Positions 37,501 to 49,500 of a stretch of DNA of 64,000 nucleotides are shown piece after piece. The translations under genes and the position numbers were made by a program. Positions within the stretch are counted from its first letter, which is position 1. The number at the start of each line of letters is the position of its first letter. Source of the DNA: Budorcas taxicolor (lineage: Eukaryota > Chordata > Mammalia > Artiodactyla > Bovidae); contig NC_068910.1 of the NCBI RefSeq assembly GCF_023091745.1, positions 7,228,272 through 7,292,271 on the forward strand, written 5' to 3'. Under the pieces are notes generated by a model. That model was not told the origin of the DNA and did not search any database. It was given only the letters and a program-made list of their open reading frames with translations.

Positions 37501-40500
37501 GTGTTGGAATAACTGGACAACCATATACAAAAAATGAATCTTTGGGCAAAGCTTGCATCATATAAAATTAACTCAAAATGAACCATAGACCTAAACGTGA
37601 ATCTAAAACTATAAAACTTTTAGGAGGAAACAAAAGAAGACCTTTGAGTTCTTGAGTTAAACAAAGAGAGAGATATTAAAAGAACAGGAAAAAACTGACC
37701 CATAAGGGGAAAAAAACTGATAGACTGGACTTTATCCAAATTGTATTCATCAAAAGAAAATTTAAAAAGACAGGATATAGGTTGGGAAAAAACATTTGTA
37801 AAACACATATATGATAAATAAATCATACTCAGGATATATAAAGGGCTTTCAAAATTCAGTAACCTTTAAATTACACACTGCTGCTAAGTCGCTTCAGTCG
37901 TGTCCGACTCTGTGCGACCCCATAAATGGCAGCCCACCAGGCTCCCCCGTCCCTGGGATTCTCCAGGCAAGAACACTGGAGTGGGTTGCCATTTCCTTCT
38001 CCAAAGCATGAAACTGAAAAGTGAAAGTAAAGTCACTCAGTCGTGTTTGACTTGTAGCGACCCCATGGACTGCAGCCCACTAGGCTCCTCCGTCCATGGG
38101 ATTTTCCAGGCAAGAGTACTGGAGTGGGTTGCCATTGCCTTCTCCAAAATAACACACTAATGCTGTGCAAAGTACACTTCCCCATCCTTGAGCAGTTGTT
38201 TGTATCTAGTATAAATAATGGAGCTGGCCAACCTCCTTGATGATCCATTTAAACAAAAGAGGAGCTAACAGTGTCTCTGAAGGCTGGCTGGCCTGGATCC
38301 AGACTGAGGCCAAGGAGGGCAGGGCTCTGGCTGCAGGAGGCAGCGGTGTCTGAGCACAGATGGCGCTCACTGCCACCCGAGTCACTGCAGTTCAGCCCCC
38401 CTCGTGCTCTACACCACAGTCCAGTCCTGAGCGGGCGGCCTGGGTTGGGGTCTGTGAGGCTGTGCTTGGAGCAGAAGCAGCAGGGACCAAATCCCGCTTC
38501 CTTTTACTGAGCTGAGTGGGAGGAGGTGAAGGACAATGGGCCCTTCTCGGTCACTGAGTGAGAACACGAGCTACTGGGAAGACAGAGAAGGATGCGCTCA
38601 TTTCCAGATTCAACGCCTGGCCTTCGGTTATCCCGGGACAGAAGTTCGGGGCTGGGGCCTGGGAGACAGCATTTTCTAAAGCGTGGGGTGGCGTTCCACC
38701 AGTGGTACATGAGTTAAGAGGCAAACAGACCTCATGTTAAATAATAATGCTGAATCATATCGGGAGAAAGTTATTCCCTTTTCAATTCAGTTTCCATCCT
38801 AATTACATCAAAAAGAAAGTTTCAGTGCCTCACTTTGGAAGTACTGAACCAGGCGTGGCTCAGCTAAGCAGCCACAGTGGGGAGGGTGGCCCCGGAGAAC
38901 AGAGGCAGTGGGGGAGCTGACCTTGGCCTCCGGTGGCCTGGGCTGGGGATCGCGTGGGGCTGGGCTCCTCCTGGCTGGTGCCTGAGCTGCTGCTGCTGGG
39001 AGACCCGGGGCTCTCGCTCAGCTTCCGGAAGCAGGCCCGGCAGCAGCGCTCCTTCCTGCCGCTGTGCTTGCTCACGGCGTAGTTGTTGCAGCAGTAGTAA
39101 CAGAAGGTGCGGCCGCATACCCTGGGACGACACGGGCTGTGAGGACGCCGCACAGGGGTCGCGGCGCCCTGCCCGGTGCCCGAACTGGGCTCTGGACGCC
39201 ACACGGTTCATCACACCCAACTCTGCCCGCTCTGGACCGTGGCCTCAAGGCCCATTTCCTAAGACTCCAAGAAAGCCGCCTGGGTGACGCCTGATGGGAG
39301 GAAGTTTTACTTCCTAGGGTCCTAGCAGGCAGGCCAAGCCCCCTTCCCTGACACTACGATGCAGCTGGGCATCCCACGCCTGGGGGCTGGGCTCTAAAAC
39401 CAAAGATGATTTTCCACACCCCCGTCCCAACTTGAAATTCATTCCTGCCTGCCCATCTTTGGGTCCTGGGGGCAGGGAGGTCTTTGCTTCCTCTGGTAAA
39501 GCATCGGCCCCTGCTCTCTCCATGGTCCATTTCCCCTCTGATCCCCACAGGACAAGCGCGCACCGAGATTTGGGTCTCTGGGTGCCCCACATCCCTGGGG
39601 GTCCCCTTACTTCTGCCCACATGCCCTGTATTCAACTCTCTTCCCTTTTGGGGATCCTTGAGTGTCCTGCTGGGACCCCGCCTAACACCCCCTCCTCAAC
39701 TGGTTCCCTCAAAACTAAAAGACAACATGCTCTTCCTAGACAAGTGGCCGCCATGCCAACGCCTGCCCTAACTCCCCATCCGGAGCCCTCTGCCCTGGCT
39801 CTGGGCCCTTCCCGCAAGCCGCCCGCTGACCTGCAGTGGTGCCTCCGCACCATCCAGCTGAACTCCCGCTTGCAGTCGAGGCAGTGGTTCACCTCCGTGT
39901 CCCCGGGCCATCTCTCCTCAGCACTGAGCTTCTGCTGGAATTCCAGGGCATCTGACTTCTGCCAGAGAGCATCCTTGTCCCTGGGACAGAGCCACATGAG
40001 AAAAACAGAAGAAAGCGTCCATGAAAATGACAGGATTACCTCTGGATTCACTTCAAAAGACTGCTTCTGAATTCTGCAAGACAGGAGGGGGATTCACTTT
40101 TATTGATACCGAGGTCATCTGTCACCCAGAGCAGACCCAGACTCAGCAGTCCCCCAGTGTGTGGGTCCTGATCTGACACCACACATGTGAAGGTATGGGG
40201 GTCCATTAAAGGCTCTGGCAACCGCAAAGGCCTGCTAGCACTAACAAGGGCCACCAGCTGCCCAGGGGTCTAAATGGCAGTGTACACGGCCACTGGGAGG
40301 TTAGGCCGCCAGGTGCTGCCACACTTACCCAACAGCCAGTGTGCTGTGAGCCAAATAACCAGGAATGTACGCCCACCCAAATCTTCAGGATGTTTGGGAT
40401 CCTTCTTGGTTTTATGGTTTAAGTAATAATTAATGGCCCTGGCAACATGTGAGGCACTGATGACTGAGAGCCACACCAGAGCCACCCAGGCCCTGAGAGA

Positions 40501-43500
40501 AGCCGGCACTCTCGTCAGTCAGGGACTCTAGTCAACCAAAGACTGTTCCCCTGAAATATAAACCAGAACATGGACTTTTCAGGAATGCCTGACATTGTCA
40601 GGAAGCAGAAAGACTCATTCTTGCGACCAGCGTCATTCTCCCACCTGGGCCACGGCTTGTTCTGTCCAGCCCCGGGAGGCCAGGTGCCCAGACCCTGGGA
40701 ACGTGGCAACTGTGTCAGGACCTGGGCTCTTCCAACACAAACTTCTGGAAGGGTCACAAATGCTGAGTCCCTAGTCTGCAAACTGATGGCACGTGGGCAG
40801 AGTTTTCAAGCTTCCAAATTAGCCAAAATTTATTATTGCCAGTTTGCAATCCCAAATGAATTAGTACATTTAGGTATCACTTATGCATGGCTGCTGACAC
40901 TGTAAAGAAAGGGCTAACCAGATCTTATGTGGTTCTTCAAAGAAAGACCCAAAACTATAAACCAGTTTTATGGAGTTTTTTGGACAAAACTTTGAGTCTG
41001 AGCCAGTGTCTAGTGGAGCAGGGGTTTTCAACTCTTGCTCACTGATACCTGGACCCCACTCCCAGGAATTCCACTCTGGCTGGTCTGGGTGGGGCCCAGA
41101 CCTGAGTGTTACTTTAGTTATTAGCTCCCCTAGTGACTCCAATTTGCATCAGGGTTGAGAACCACTGCTCTAGTTATAACTATCAATTAATAGGCTACAC
41201 AGAAGATAGAAAAACATGTTAGATGACACTATAGAGACGTAATCAGCAAAGCCCAGGTTACAGGAAACTCTACCAGATAAATGGCCTGCTTTCTTTAAAA
41301 GTAAACTGCAAAGGAAAAGAAGAGAGATGGTGGGAAACCATGCGTAAGTAAGAGGGATCCAAGAAACTTATCACCATGCAACATACACATCTAATTTAGA
41401 TTCTGACTAGAAAAAGTCATAAAGCAATTGGAAAAATTTCAAAATGACTAGATACTTGATGACATTGGGAATTAGTAAATTTTTAAGCGTAGTAATGATA
41501 TTGTGGTTGTTTAAAATAAACAGTCCCAGTGTTAGGAAGGCACGTACCAAAATACTGGTGGATGAAATGACAGGAAATTTGGGATTTGCTTCAGAACACT
41601 CTGAGGAGGTGGGAGAAATGGGTAGGACTCCAGGAAACACAGGACTTGGTCATGAGCATAATGTTGAGGCTGGGTGACAGGTACAGAGGGGTACATTCTG
41701 CTATCTGCTTTCATATTTTTGAAAACTTCTGGGACTTCCCTGGAGGTCTAGTGGTTAAGACTCTGGGTTTCCACTGCAGGGGCCACAGGTTCGATCTCTG
41801 GTCAGGGAATTAAGATCCCACAAGCCACAGGGCGCATCCAAAAAAGAAAGAAGATTCCCATACAGAAAGCTTTACAAATTTTTTGGAATGACTTGCCAAC
41901 AAAACTCAGACCAATTTCACATAAAAATCCAGATTTCTACCTTCTCTGAAGAAGTGAGGGGCCCTGGCAGCAGCAGTGCAGCCATGCCCTGCATGAGTGA
42001 CTAAGCACACAGCTGCTACCTGAGGCTGGAGTCTGGGGCCCCAGGAGCTGGGGAGAGTCGGATGGAGGAGAAGGAGAAAAGGACTCAGGAGAGCGGGGCA
42101 AGGGAGTGGAGAAGGCCCTGAGGATATTAGACATCTTTGACTGCCACTCTGTGGCTGAGTACATGGAGAGTTTGAAAACAACACAGCAATACAAAAGCAC
42201 AAACCAGACGCACACTAGTGGGAACAATGAAATCCTGTCTTTTAAGGCTGCCAAGGGCCTGAGTAGACCCTGTTCACGTGCGTGTGCCCTTACAACAGGA
42301 CACAAGCAGACAGGGGCCCGCTTCCCTGCAACAGTCCCTTCAAGAAGAGTCACACTTCTTTCAAGAAAAGCCAAGCTCAGGGGAAGCCCCTGGCCCCTGG
42401 CCTGTCCCGACACTCACCTGAGCAGCTCTATCAGCCGCTCCTCCAGGTACTTCTTGGTTCTGTTCAGGTCATCCAGGTCAGCGAGCATCTTCTGGTCGTT
42501 CTTCTCCCTGTCTGCCGCCTCCTGGCAGAGTCTGTTGTAATATTCCTGGGCCTTTGTGGTGGCTCTTTCAAGTTCCTTCTGGGTCCTGGTGGAGGAGTGG
42601 TAAGTAGTCCCGATCACCCACTATTTCCAGCTTCCCCCTTCCCCTGGGCTACCCCCAGCCTCTAATAAGCAGTCCCGCTGCCCTACCAGCCTTTGTCTTG
42701 GGGGAGCCCCTTGGCACTGTTCCACTCACAGGGTGTATATTCAAACCTTAAGCCTTCAAACCTCCTCTCACACACCCTAACTCTTCACACACTGCTATCC
42801 CCCACAACAAATACAAGGGACATTCGGGAGAGGAGGTTGACCTCAGGTCACTAGGAGCACCCCAAGTGGGTCAAACTCCGTACCACTTTTCTTGGGAGAA
42901 AACTGAGGTTGTGAAAGGAGCCCAATGGGTGAGGTGCATGGGTTAGTGACGGGGGGTGGATATGCAGAGGAAAAAGGAGTCAGAACAGGAAGAACTGAGG
43001 CGCAGCTTCCTGGAGGTGACCAGGCAGAGGAGCATCTGTCCCCACATTTCTCTGGGACTCTACACACGGGGTGTGGCACTGGGCACAGAGCAGGCACTAA
43101 CTCTGCATGGCCAGGAGTTCAACCTGAGGCCTCGAGGCCTACAGAATCCTGCTCTGGGTACTGCAGAGTCTCAGGCTATGAGAGGGGCTGGCTGAACCAG
43201 AGTCTGCCCATCCTTGCCCACTTCTCATTCAGCTCACTAGTCCCCTAAGGCAGTGGCTTTCCAAGGATGGTTTATGAACCAAGGTATTCACAAAACCTCC
43301 ATAAAACTAGAGGACTGAGCCTGACTCATCAATCTGGATCTATTCCAGCCTTGCCATGTCCAGGAAAAAGTTGTCAGCAGGCTGTTTACGAGACACTGTC
43401 CACCGAAGTGATCTTGGGGACACACAGTTATAGCATTAAAGAAAAAAATACCACCAACTTAGGAGGTTCTGTTTAAGTTGTCACATGAACATGACCTGGC

Positions 43501-46500
43501 TAAGGGCAGCCAGAGTACTACAGCAATTGAACTCTGAAAGGAGAGTCAGATGAGAGGAGACACACATCCAGGCTACTACGCATCCAGTGTGGTCTGGATC
43601 TCCCGTTGAGCCTGGGCCAGGCCTAGAAGCAGGTGATAGGAGATGGGCGGGAAAGCTAAACCCTCAGGGAAGTATGGTGTGTCTGCTTCTGCTGGGAGCA
43701 CACATGCAATCCGGCGCCAGGATCCCCTGCAGGACGAGCCTGGCCCCGTCGCTGGCTGGGGGGCCCATGATGCACCAGGGGGCTGCCAGGTCTGAAGAAG
43801 CGGCGGCCTTGGGGCTGGACACAGGGAGGGCCATATTTTAAGGTTAAAAGAAATGACGACAAAGGGTGACGGCAAGATGTGCTCTCCACGGACACAGCAC
43901 CAGAGTCTCTGCAGGAAGACAAGCTGACCCTGCTCCCTGGCTCGCTCGCTCACTCCTGGATGAGCTGGGAGAACCTCACACTTAACCCCGCAGCCTGTCA
44001 TGTCACTGAAGAAGAACTCGGGTCAAAACTCATACCGGGGAAAGCATGCACGCACATAACTCACAAACCAGTTCCCTAAAACAAAACAAAATACGAGAAA
44101 ATACAAAACTCTCCGTCTATATGTTTTTAGGGTAGTTGTTCAGAAAAGACTCTGGAGCCAAATGTTCTAAGTTCTAGTCCTGCCACCACCACTTAGACAC
44201 TGTGTGACCCTGGGAAAGCGACTTCACTCTTCTGAGCCGCATTCTTCTCTTCTATAACATAGGATAAATAATACCACCATCCTCACAGGACCGTTGGGAG
44301 GATTAAATAGGCAAGTAAATTTCAAGGATTTAAAATAGTACCTGCCACATTTTAGGCTTAAATGTTTGTTGTTGTTAGTATCATGACACTTGCCCAATTT
44401 TTATTTCATTTGATTTTTACCAAAACGTGAAGTTCCTGAACTGAAATATGCCCCCTCCAGAGATGACAAAGAATTAAGAGAAAGGTTCCCTGCAGCTTCT
44501 ACAGGCTTGTGACAGGCAGACTGCCAAGGAGCTCTGTGGCATGCTTCCGACATAAGCACTCCCTGGGTCTACAGCTTTTCTTGCAAAAGGACTTTTTAAA
44601 GGGGAATGAGTGGTTGACTTTCTAAACGACTGGCCCAAATCTGCCCCTTCCGTGCGGACTCTCCCCCTGGCCCCGTGGGCAGACTGTGTAACTAACCTGT
44701 CCAAGTCTTGGCGCAGGGTGGCCCCCTCCTCGTCCTTCCTCAGCATGGCAGCCTGGCACTCGGCAAGGTGCTTGCTGGTGCAGCTCAGTTTCTCCTGCAC
44801 ATCCGCCTGGGCAGCCTGGCACAGGAAGCAGGGAGAAGACACCTGGCTGCAGAAGCCGTGCGAGGTGCCACCCGGTGACTGGCTAGCTCCACCCCATCTG
44901 GCCGGCGCGCTTCTACGGGAGGGGCTTTTGTTTAAGTGTAAGAGGCCAAGAACTAGTACATGTGTGGAGTAGGACAGATTCCCGTTTGTAACTATGTCCC
45001 TTGAGCATCAACTAGGGCCAGTTGTGACGGGTGTAGGGGCTCCAGGGTGGGGATGGAGGTGTGGTTGCAGGGTGTGGGGGTTTCTGAAAAACGTCACAGC
45101 CCTGAAGACAGGTTTCAGCGCCACCCCTGCTCCAGCTCAGGTCAGACTCACTGACTTGGAGAACATGGGCGGATATGTGCGCGCGTTAGTCGCTCAGCCG
45201 TGTCTGACTCTTTGTGGCCCCATGGACTGTAGCCTGCCAGGCTCCTCTGTCCATGGAATTTCCCAGGCGAGAATACTGGAGTGGGTTGCCATTTCCCTCT
45301 CCAAAGACAAGGCGGGGGGTAGTGTGAAAAAACACACTTGGCAGCTCCAGCCAGGTGTTCAGGGAGTGGCAGGGCCATGACACGGACTCTGGGTGTCTAC
45401 AAAGGTGAGCTGATGGCAGCTTCAGTGGGGGCACTGGATCTCCCGCAGGGAGGCCTCTTGATGGTCCGGTGAGAGGCAAGCGAGATTCCCTCCCCAACAG
45501 GCCCACAGCCCGGGAGCAGGATGACCAGGCAGATGAGGGGCCGGCCCCTGCTCAGGCAGGCAGGAGTACCTCCCCTGGGCTCCAGGGCTCAGGCCTACCT
45601 TCAGCTTCCCCTCGGCCTCCTTGGTGGCCTGCAGCTCCCGACCCTGCTCCTCCAGCTGGCCCCTGAGGTTCTTGCATTCTTCACTGGAGGTCTGAGAGGA
45701 TGGGAAAGGGATCAGAAAAGTGGGGTCCTTGTTCTGAGACTCCTTTGGGCCTATTCACTGAAGTGGGTAAAAACAAGCCACTTCTCTTTCTCCCAAATTC
45801 AATTAAGCTTTGGGCTTCACTGGTAATACAATCCTGTCAAGCTAAGAGATTTAGCTTGGCCTCTGAGCTTAGAATTTCATTTCTTCGAGGGAAGGGTGGA
45901 GCATGAGCCACGTGGTACTACACGGGATAGAGTGACACAGGGTGGGAGGCACGGCTGTAGAAAGGCAGCAGCTGCCTGAGAGAGAGGAGTGGAGAAGCGC
46001 ACAGACACGTGACGAGCATCAGAGGCCAAAGCCCCGTCTGTTTGCCCGTGTCCTCACTCTTAACCTCTCCCCCGTGCAGTCTAGGGCACACATAAGCTCA
46101 GCCATCCCAAGGGTCTTGTGAAAATGAATTGAGTTGGTTTATTACAGCTGCACTGTTATCAGAAGGCAGCTGAAGAGACAGAGAATCCAGGGACAGGACT
46201 TGAGGCAGTCAGGAACTCGGGCTTGGGCAGCAAGTACATAAACAAGGGTAAGGAAAATACCAGCGGCCTCGTTTCCTTAAAGCAGGCACTCCCACCCTGC
46301 CCCTGCTGCCATTCAGGAATGAGGGCACACAGGCTTACAGGCCTCCTAAGATTTCAAAAGAAGCCCCCGAACTAAATCTACAAACAACTTGCTCTTAAAA
46401 CGTTGGCTGCTAATTACAAAAAAATTTCTGTGTGGGCCAAACTTGTCTGCAATGGCATCAGATGTCTGAGTGAAGGCATCCTTCCCTCGTGCTGGGTCCC

Positions 46501-49500
46501 TGACAGGTTCTCGCAGGACAAGGATGCTGTGAGCTGTGACAACAGGACATTCCCAGGCTCTTACAGGCCACATGGCCCAAGGCGGCTCACACTCACTCAG
46601 GGACCCACCAGGCACTGCTGCACGAGGTGGGTGCAGCTCAGACGGCTGGGGGAGGGTTACCTTCAGTCTTCCCTGGTAGTCCATGATCTCGGTGCTCAGC
46701 TGGAACTTGAGGGTGTCGAGCTCCTGGCGTGAGGCCTCCTGGAGGCTCTGGGCGTGCTGTTCAGCCTGGGCCAGCCGGGCCTGCAGGCCAGGAAGCGAGC
46801 CAGCTGTCTCCTCAGCCGCCCTCAGCTGCTCCTGCAGGCTCTCCTTCTCTCGCCGCAGCCCTGCCACTTGGTGCTCCAGGCCCTCCCGCTCCCTGGAGGC
46901 TGCCTCTTTGGCCTCCTGAAGCTCCTGAATAGTGTGGGCCAGCACCCCCTCCACCCGCTCTTTCTCCACAGTCAGCGCACAGACCTGGATGCCGAGCTCC
47001 GCCGTGTCTGTGTTGGCGCGGTGCAGCTGCTCCTGCAGCTCGGCGTGCTCCAGATGGGCCTCCTCGGAGCTGCACCTGGCCCGGGACAGCTCCTCCCGCA
47101 GGATCTGGAGCTCCTCCTCCCTCCGCTCTGCCTCTTCGGCCCTCTCCTCCCTCAGCGCCCCTTCACGCTCCGAGCACTGCAGCAGCTCCTGGACGTGGGC
47201 CCTGTTGAGGGCCTCGTTCTGCTCCTTCAGTCGCTGCACGAGGGCCTTGTGCTCTGTCAGAGCAGCCTCAGCTACGCTCAGCTGGCTCTTCACCTTCTCC
47301 TGGTCCCCCAGGGCGGCCTGCAGCTTGGCCTGGAGCTCCACCACCGTGGCCTGGAGTCGCCGGGCCTCCCCGTGATGGATCTCCAGCTGCGCCTGAGACA
47401 GGGCCAGCTGGGCGGCCAGCTCCTGCAGCGCATGGTCTTCAGGGGGGCTGAGACCCTGTTGGCCTCCGTCTGCCCTGAGGGTCTCAGTCAGCTGGGTCTG
47501 CTGCTGGCACTGGCCCTCAAGAGCTTGGAGCTCCCCGTCCCGGGTCTCGGCCTCCTTGCTCCGCAGGGCAGCCTCCTTCTCTGCCATGTGGGCCCGCAGG
47601 ATTGCCTCCGTCTGCTCTGACTCCAGAGAGCCCAGGGAGCCCTGGCTGGCCGCCTCCCGCTGCTGCAGCGCTTGGTAATCAGCCTGCAGGGCCTGAAGTT
47701 TCTCCTCCAGAATGTGGTTGCGCTCAGCTATATTCTGCAGCTCCTTCTCCAGCTCCCTGTGGGCCTGCTGGAGCTGGTCCTCCTGGCCGGCCCTGTGCAC
47801 CCTGGGATCGTCTGTCTGTCCCTCCCGCAGGCCCTGCTGTTTCTCCTCTGGTGTCTCGCAGGCCTGCTGTGGGGCAGAGTTCGGAGCTTCAAGCATCCCA
47901 GCGGCGCCGGGCAGAGCTGGACCTGGCTGTGCAGCAAGTCGCTCCAGTGTTCCCACCTTCTGGCTGAGGTGGTCCCGGTCCTGGATGAGCTGCTTCTTCT
48001 GCTCCTCCAGGTCACTCACGTGCTGGCTCACCTGGGCCAGCTGGGTCTCCAGGAGCTGCAGCTGCCGTGTCAGTGAGCGGGCCTCCTGTTCCAGCAGCTC
48101 CTTCTCCTCCAGCCACCGCCGCGCCTCACGCCTCGCCTGTGCGAGCTCCTCCTCCAGGGAGCCCAAGTGGCCCAGAGACTCCTGCAGCTGGCGCCGGAGC
48201 TGGGCTGCCTCCTGCCCCTTGCGGGACAGCTCTTCCCGCAGCAGGGCCGTCTCCTCCACCAGGCGCTCCAGGCAGGCCCCAGCCTCCTCCTTCAGCTGCA
48301 GTTCCCCAGCCAGCAGATCCAGCTGCGCTGCCTGCTGCCCGCTGAGCTCCTGGACGCGGGGATTCTCGCTTTCCAGGGCTTGGAGCCTCACCGCCAGCTC
48401 CTGGGTCTCCAGGGCCGAGTCACTGGAGGCGCGCTCTTCCCTCTCCTTGGCATCCAGAGCCGTAGCGGCCGTCTTCTCGGCTGCGGCCGGCTGCTCCAGG
48501 ACATCGGCCGCAGGGATGTCCTGGTCCCTCCTGCGCGGGGAGTCATGGGTGGCCTCGAGCTCCTGAGCCAGGGGCTTCAGCAAGGACTCCAGCCGCCGCA
48601 GGGCCGAGCAGTAATCCTCCTCCTTCTCCGCAGCCCCCAGCTTCAGGGCCTGCAGGCACGTGTGCAGCTCCACCATGGTGTTCTGCGTGGCCTGGGTGAC
48701 TTCCCACTGCTTCTGGAGCGCGGCCACCGTGTCCGCGAGGCGACTGTTGTCCTCGGCAGTGGCGCGGCCCCTCTCCCTCTCCACCTGTAGCTGCTCTCCC
48801 TGCAGGCTGATGGCCGCCCTCAGCTCCTGGTTCTCTCTGTCCAGCTGCTGCATCCGCTCCTGCAACTGCTTCTCCCGCACCTCCAGCTGGTCCAGCTCCA
48901 GCCGCATCTCGTCAAAGCCCTCCAGGGACTCGCTGTTTAAGGGGTTGCTCAGGTCCAGGCTGGAGGCCATCTCCTGAGTCTGGGTGGAAACACGGAAAAT
49001 AAGTGGCTTGGGGATGAAGCTACACAGCTGTTTGGTGAAGCTTTAGAATTTAATGTAAACAAAAGGAAAAATACAGCAATTAGATGACCTAAAGTCTATG
49101 GAGCTATTTGAAGGACTGGAACCCCTTCGCTCAAAGCAGCTGCCAGAGAAGGTCAGCAGCACATCCTAAAACCACGATGCAACGCCGCACACGTGAGTTC
49201 CCCTGAGACCCAGAATTGACGTTTCCCATCGCGCCCCTGCTAGTATTGGTAACACAGTGGATGTACGCTCTCAGAGAAATTAAGTTATATGTAAACTACT
49301 GCTCACCCACTGCACTGTACCCACAATTCCTGCTGCAATTATATCACAAAATGGGGTAAAAATGCTACTCTGAATTCTTCTTGTATTGATTGCTCTTTAT
49401 TTTGCTTTGCTGAACAATTTCTGTGTTCTTTCCCATTAAACTATATGATACATTCCATTCACATAGATAACAAAATTAACCAAACTGACCTTACCCACTA

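Larger units (their letters stand above)
35987..38921 (-). other. FYCO1: FYCO1 intron between FYVE and LIR exons
   Basis: A 2.9-kb intron. It holds a C-rich tract (36440-36500), an L1 ORF2 fragment (37120-37876) and a Bov-A2 dimer (37879-38151). The 38160-38921 stretch is unique, with nothing recognised. Confidence 0.7.
39981..42417 (-). other. FYCO1: FYCO1 intron
   Basis: A 2.4-kb intron. It holds a MER5A-like relic (41018-41170) and a CHR SINE (41733-41850). The rest is unique, with no supported gene. Confidence 0.7.

Noticed and set aside
46346..46660. Extension of the giant FYCO1 exon past 46661
   Set aside because: The canonical donor after DYQGRLK and the in-phase exon at 45691 match FYCO1; the extension is non-conserved intron that happens to be open.
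47712..48566. 284-codon plus-strand open frame, and a 288-codon one at 46754-47620
   Set aside because: Both are antisense to the FYCO1 coiled-coil exon. The GC-rich Glu/Gln/Leu codons suppress stops on the other strand; the translations are Ser/Cys/Leu-biased low-complexity strings with no domain.
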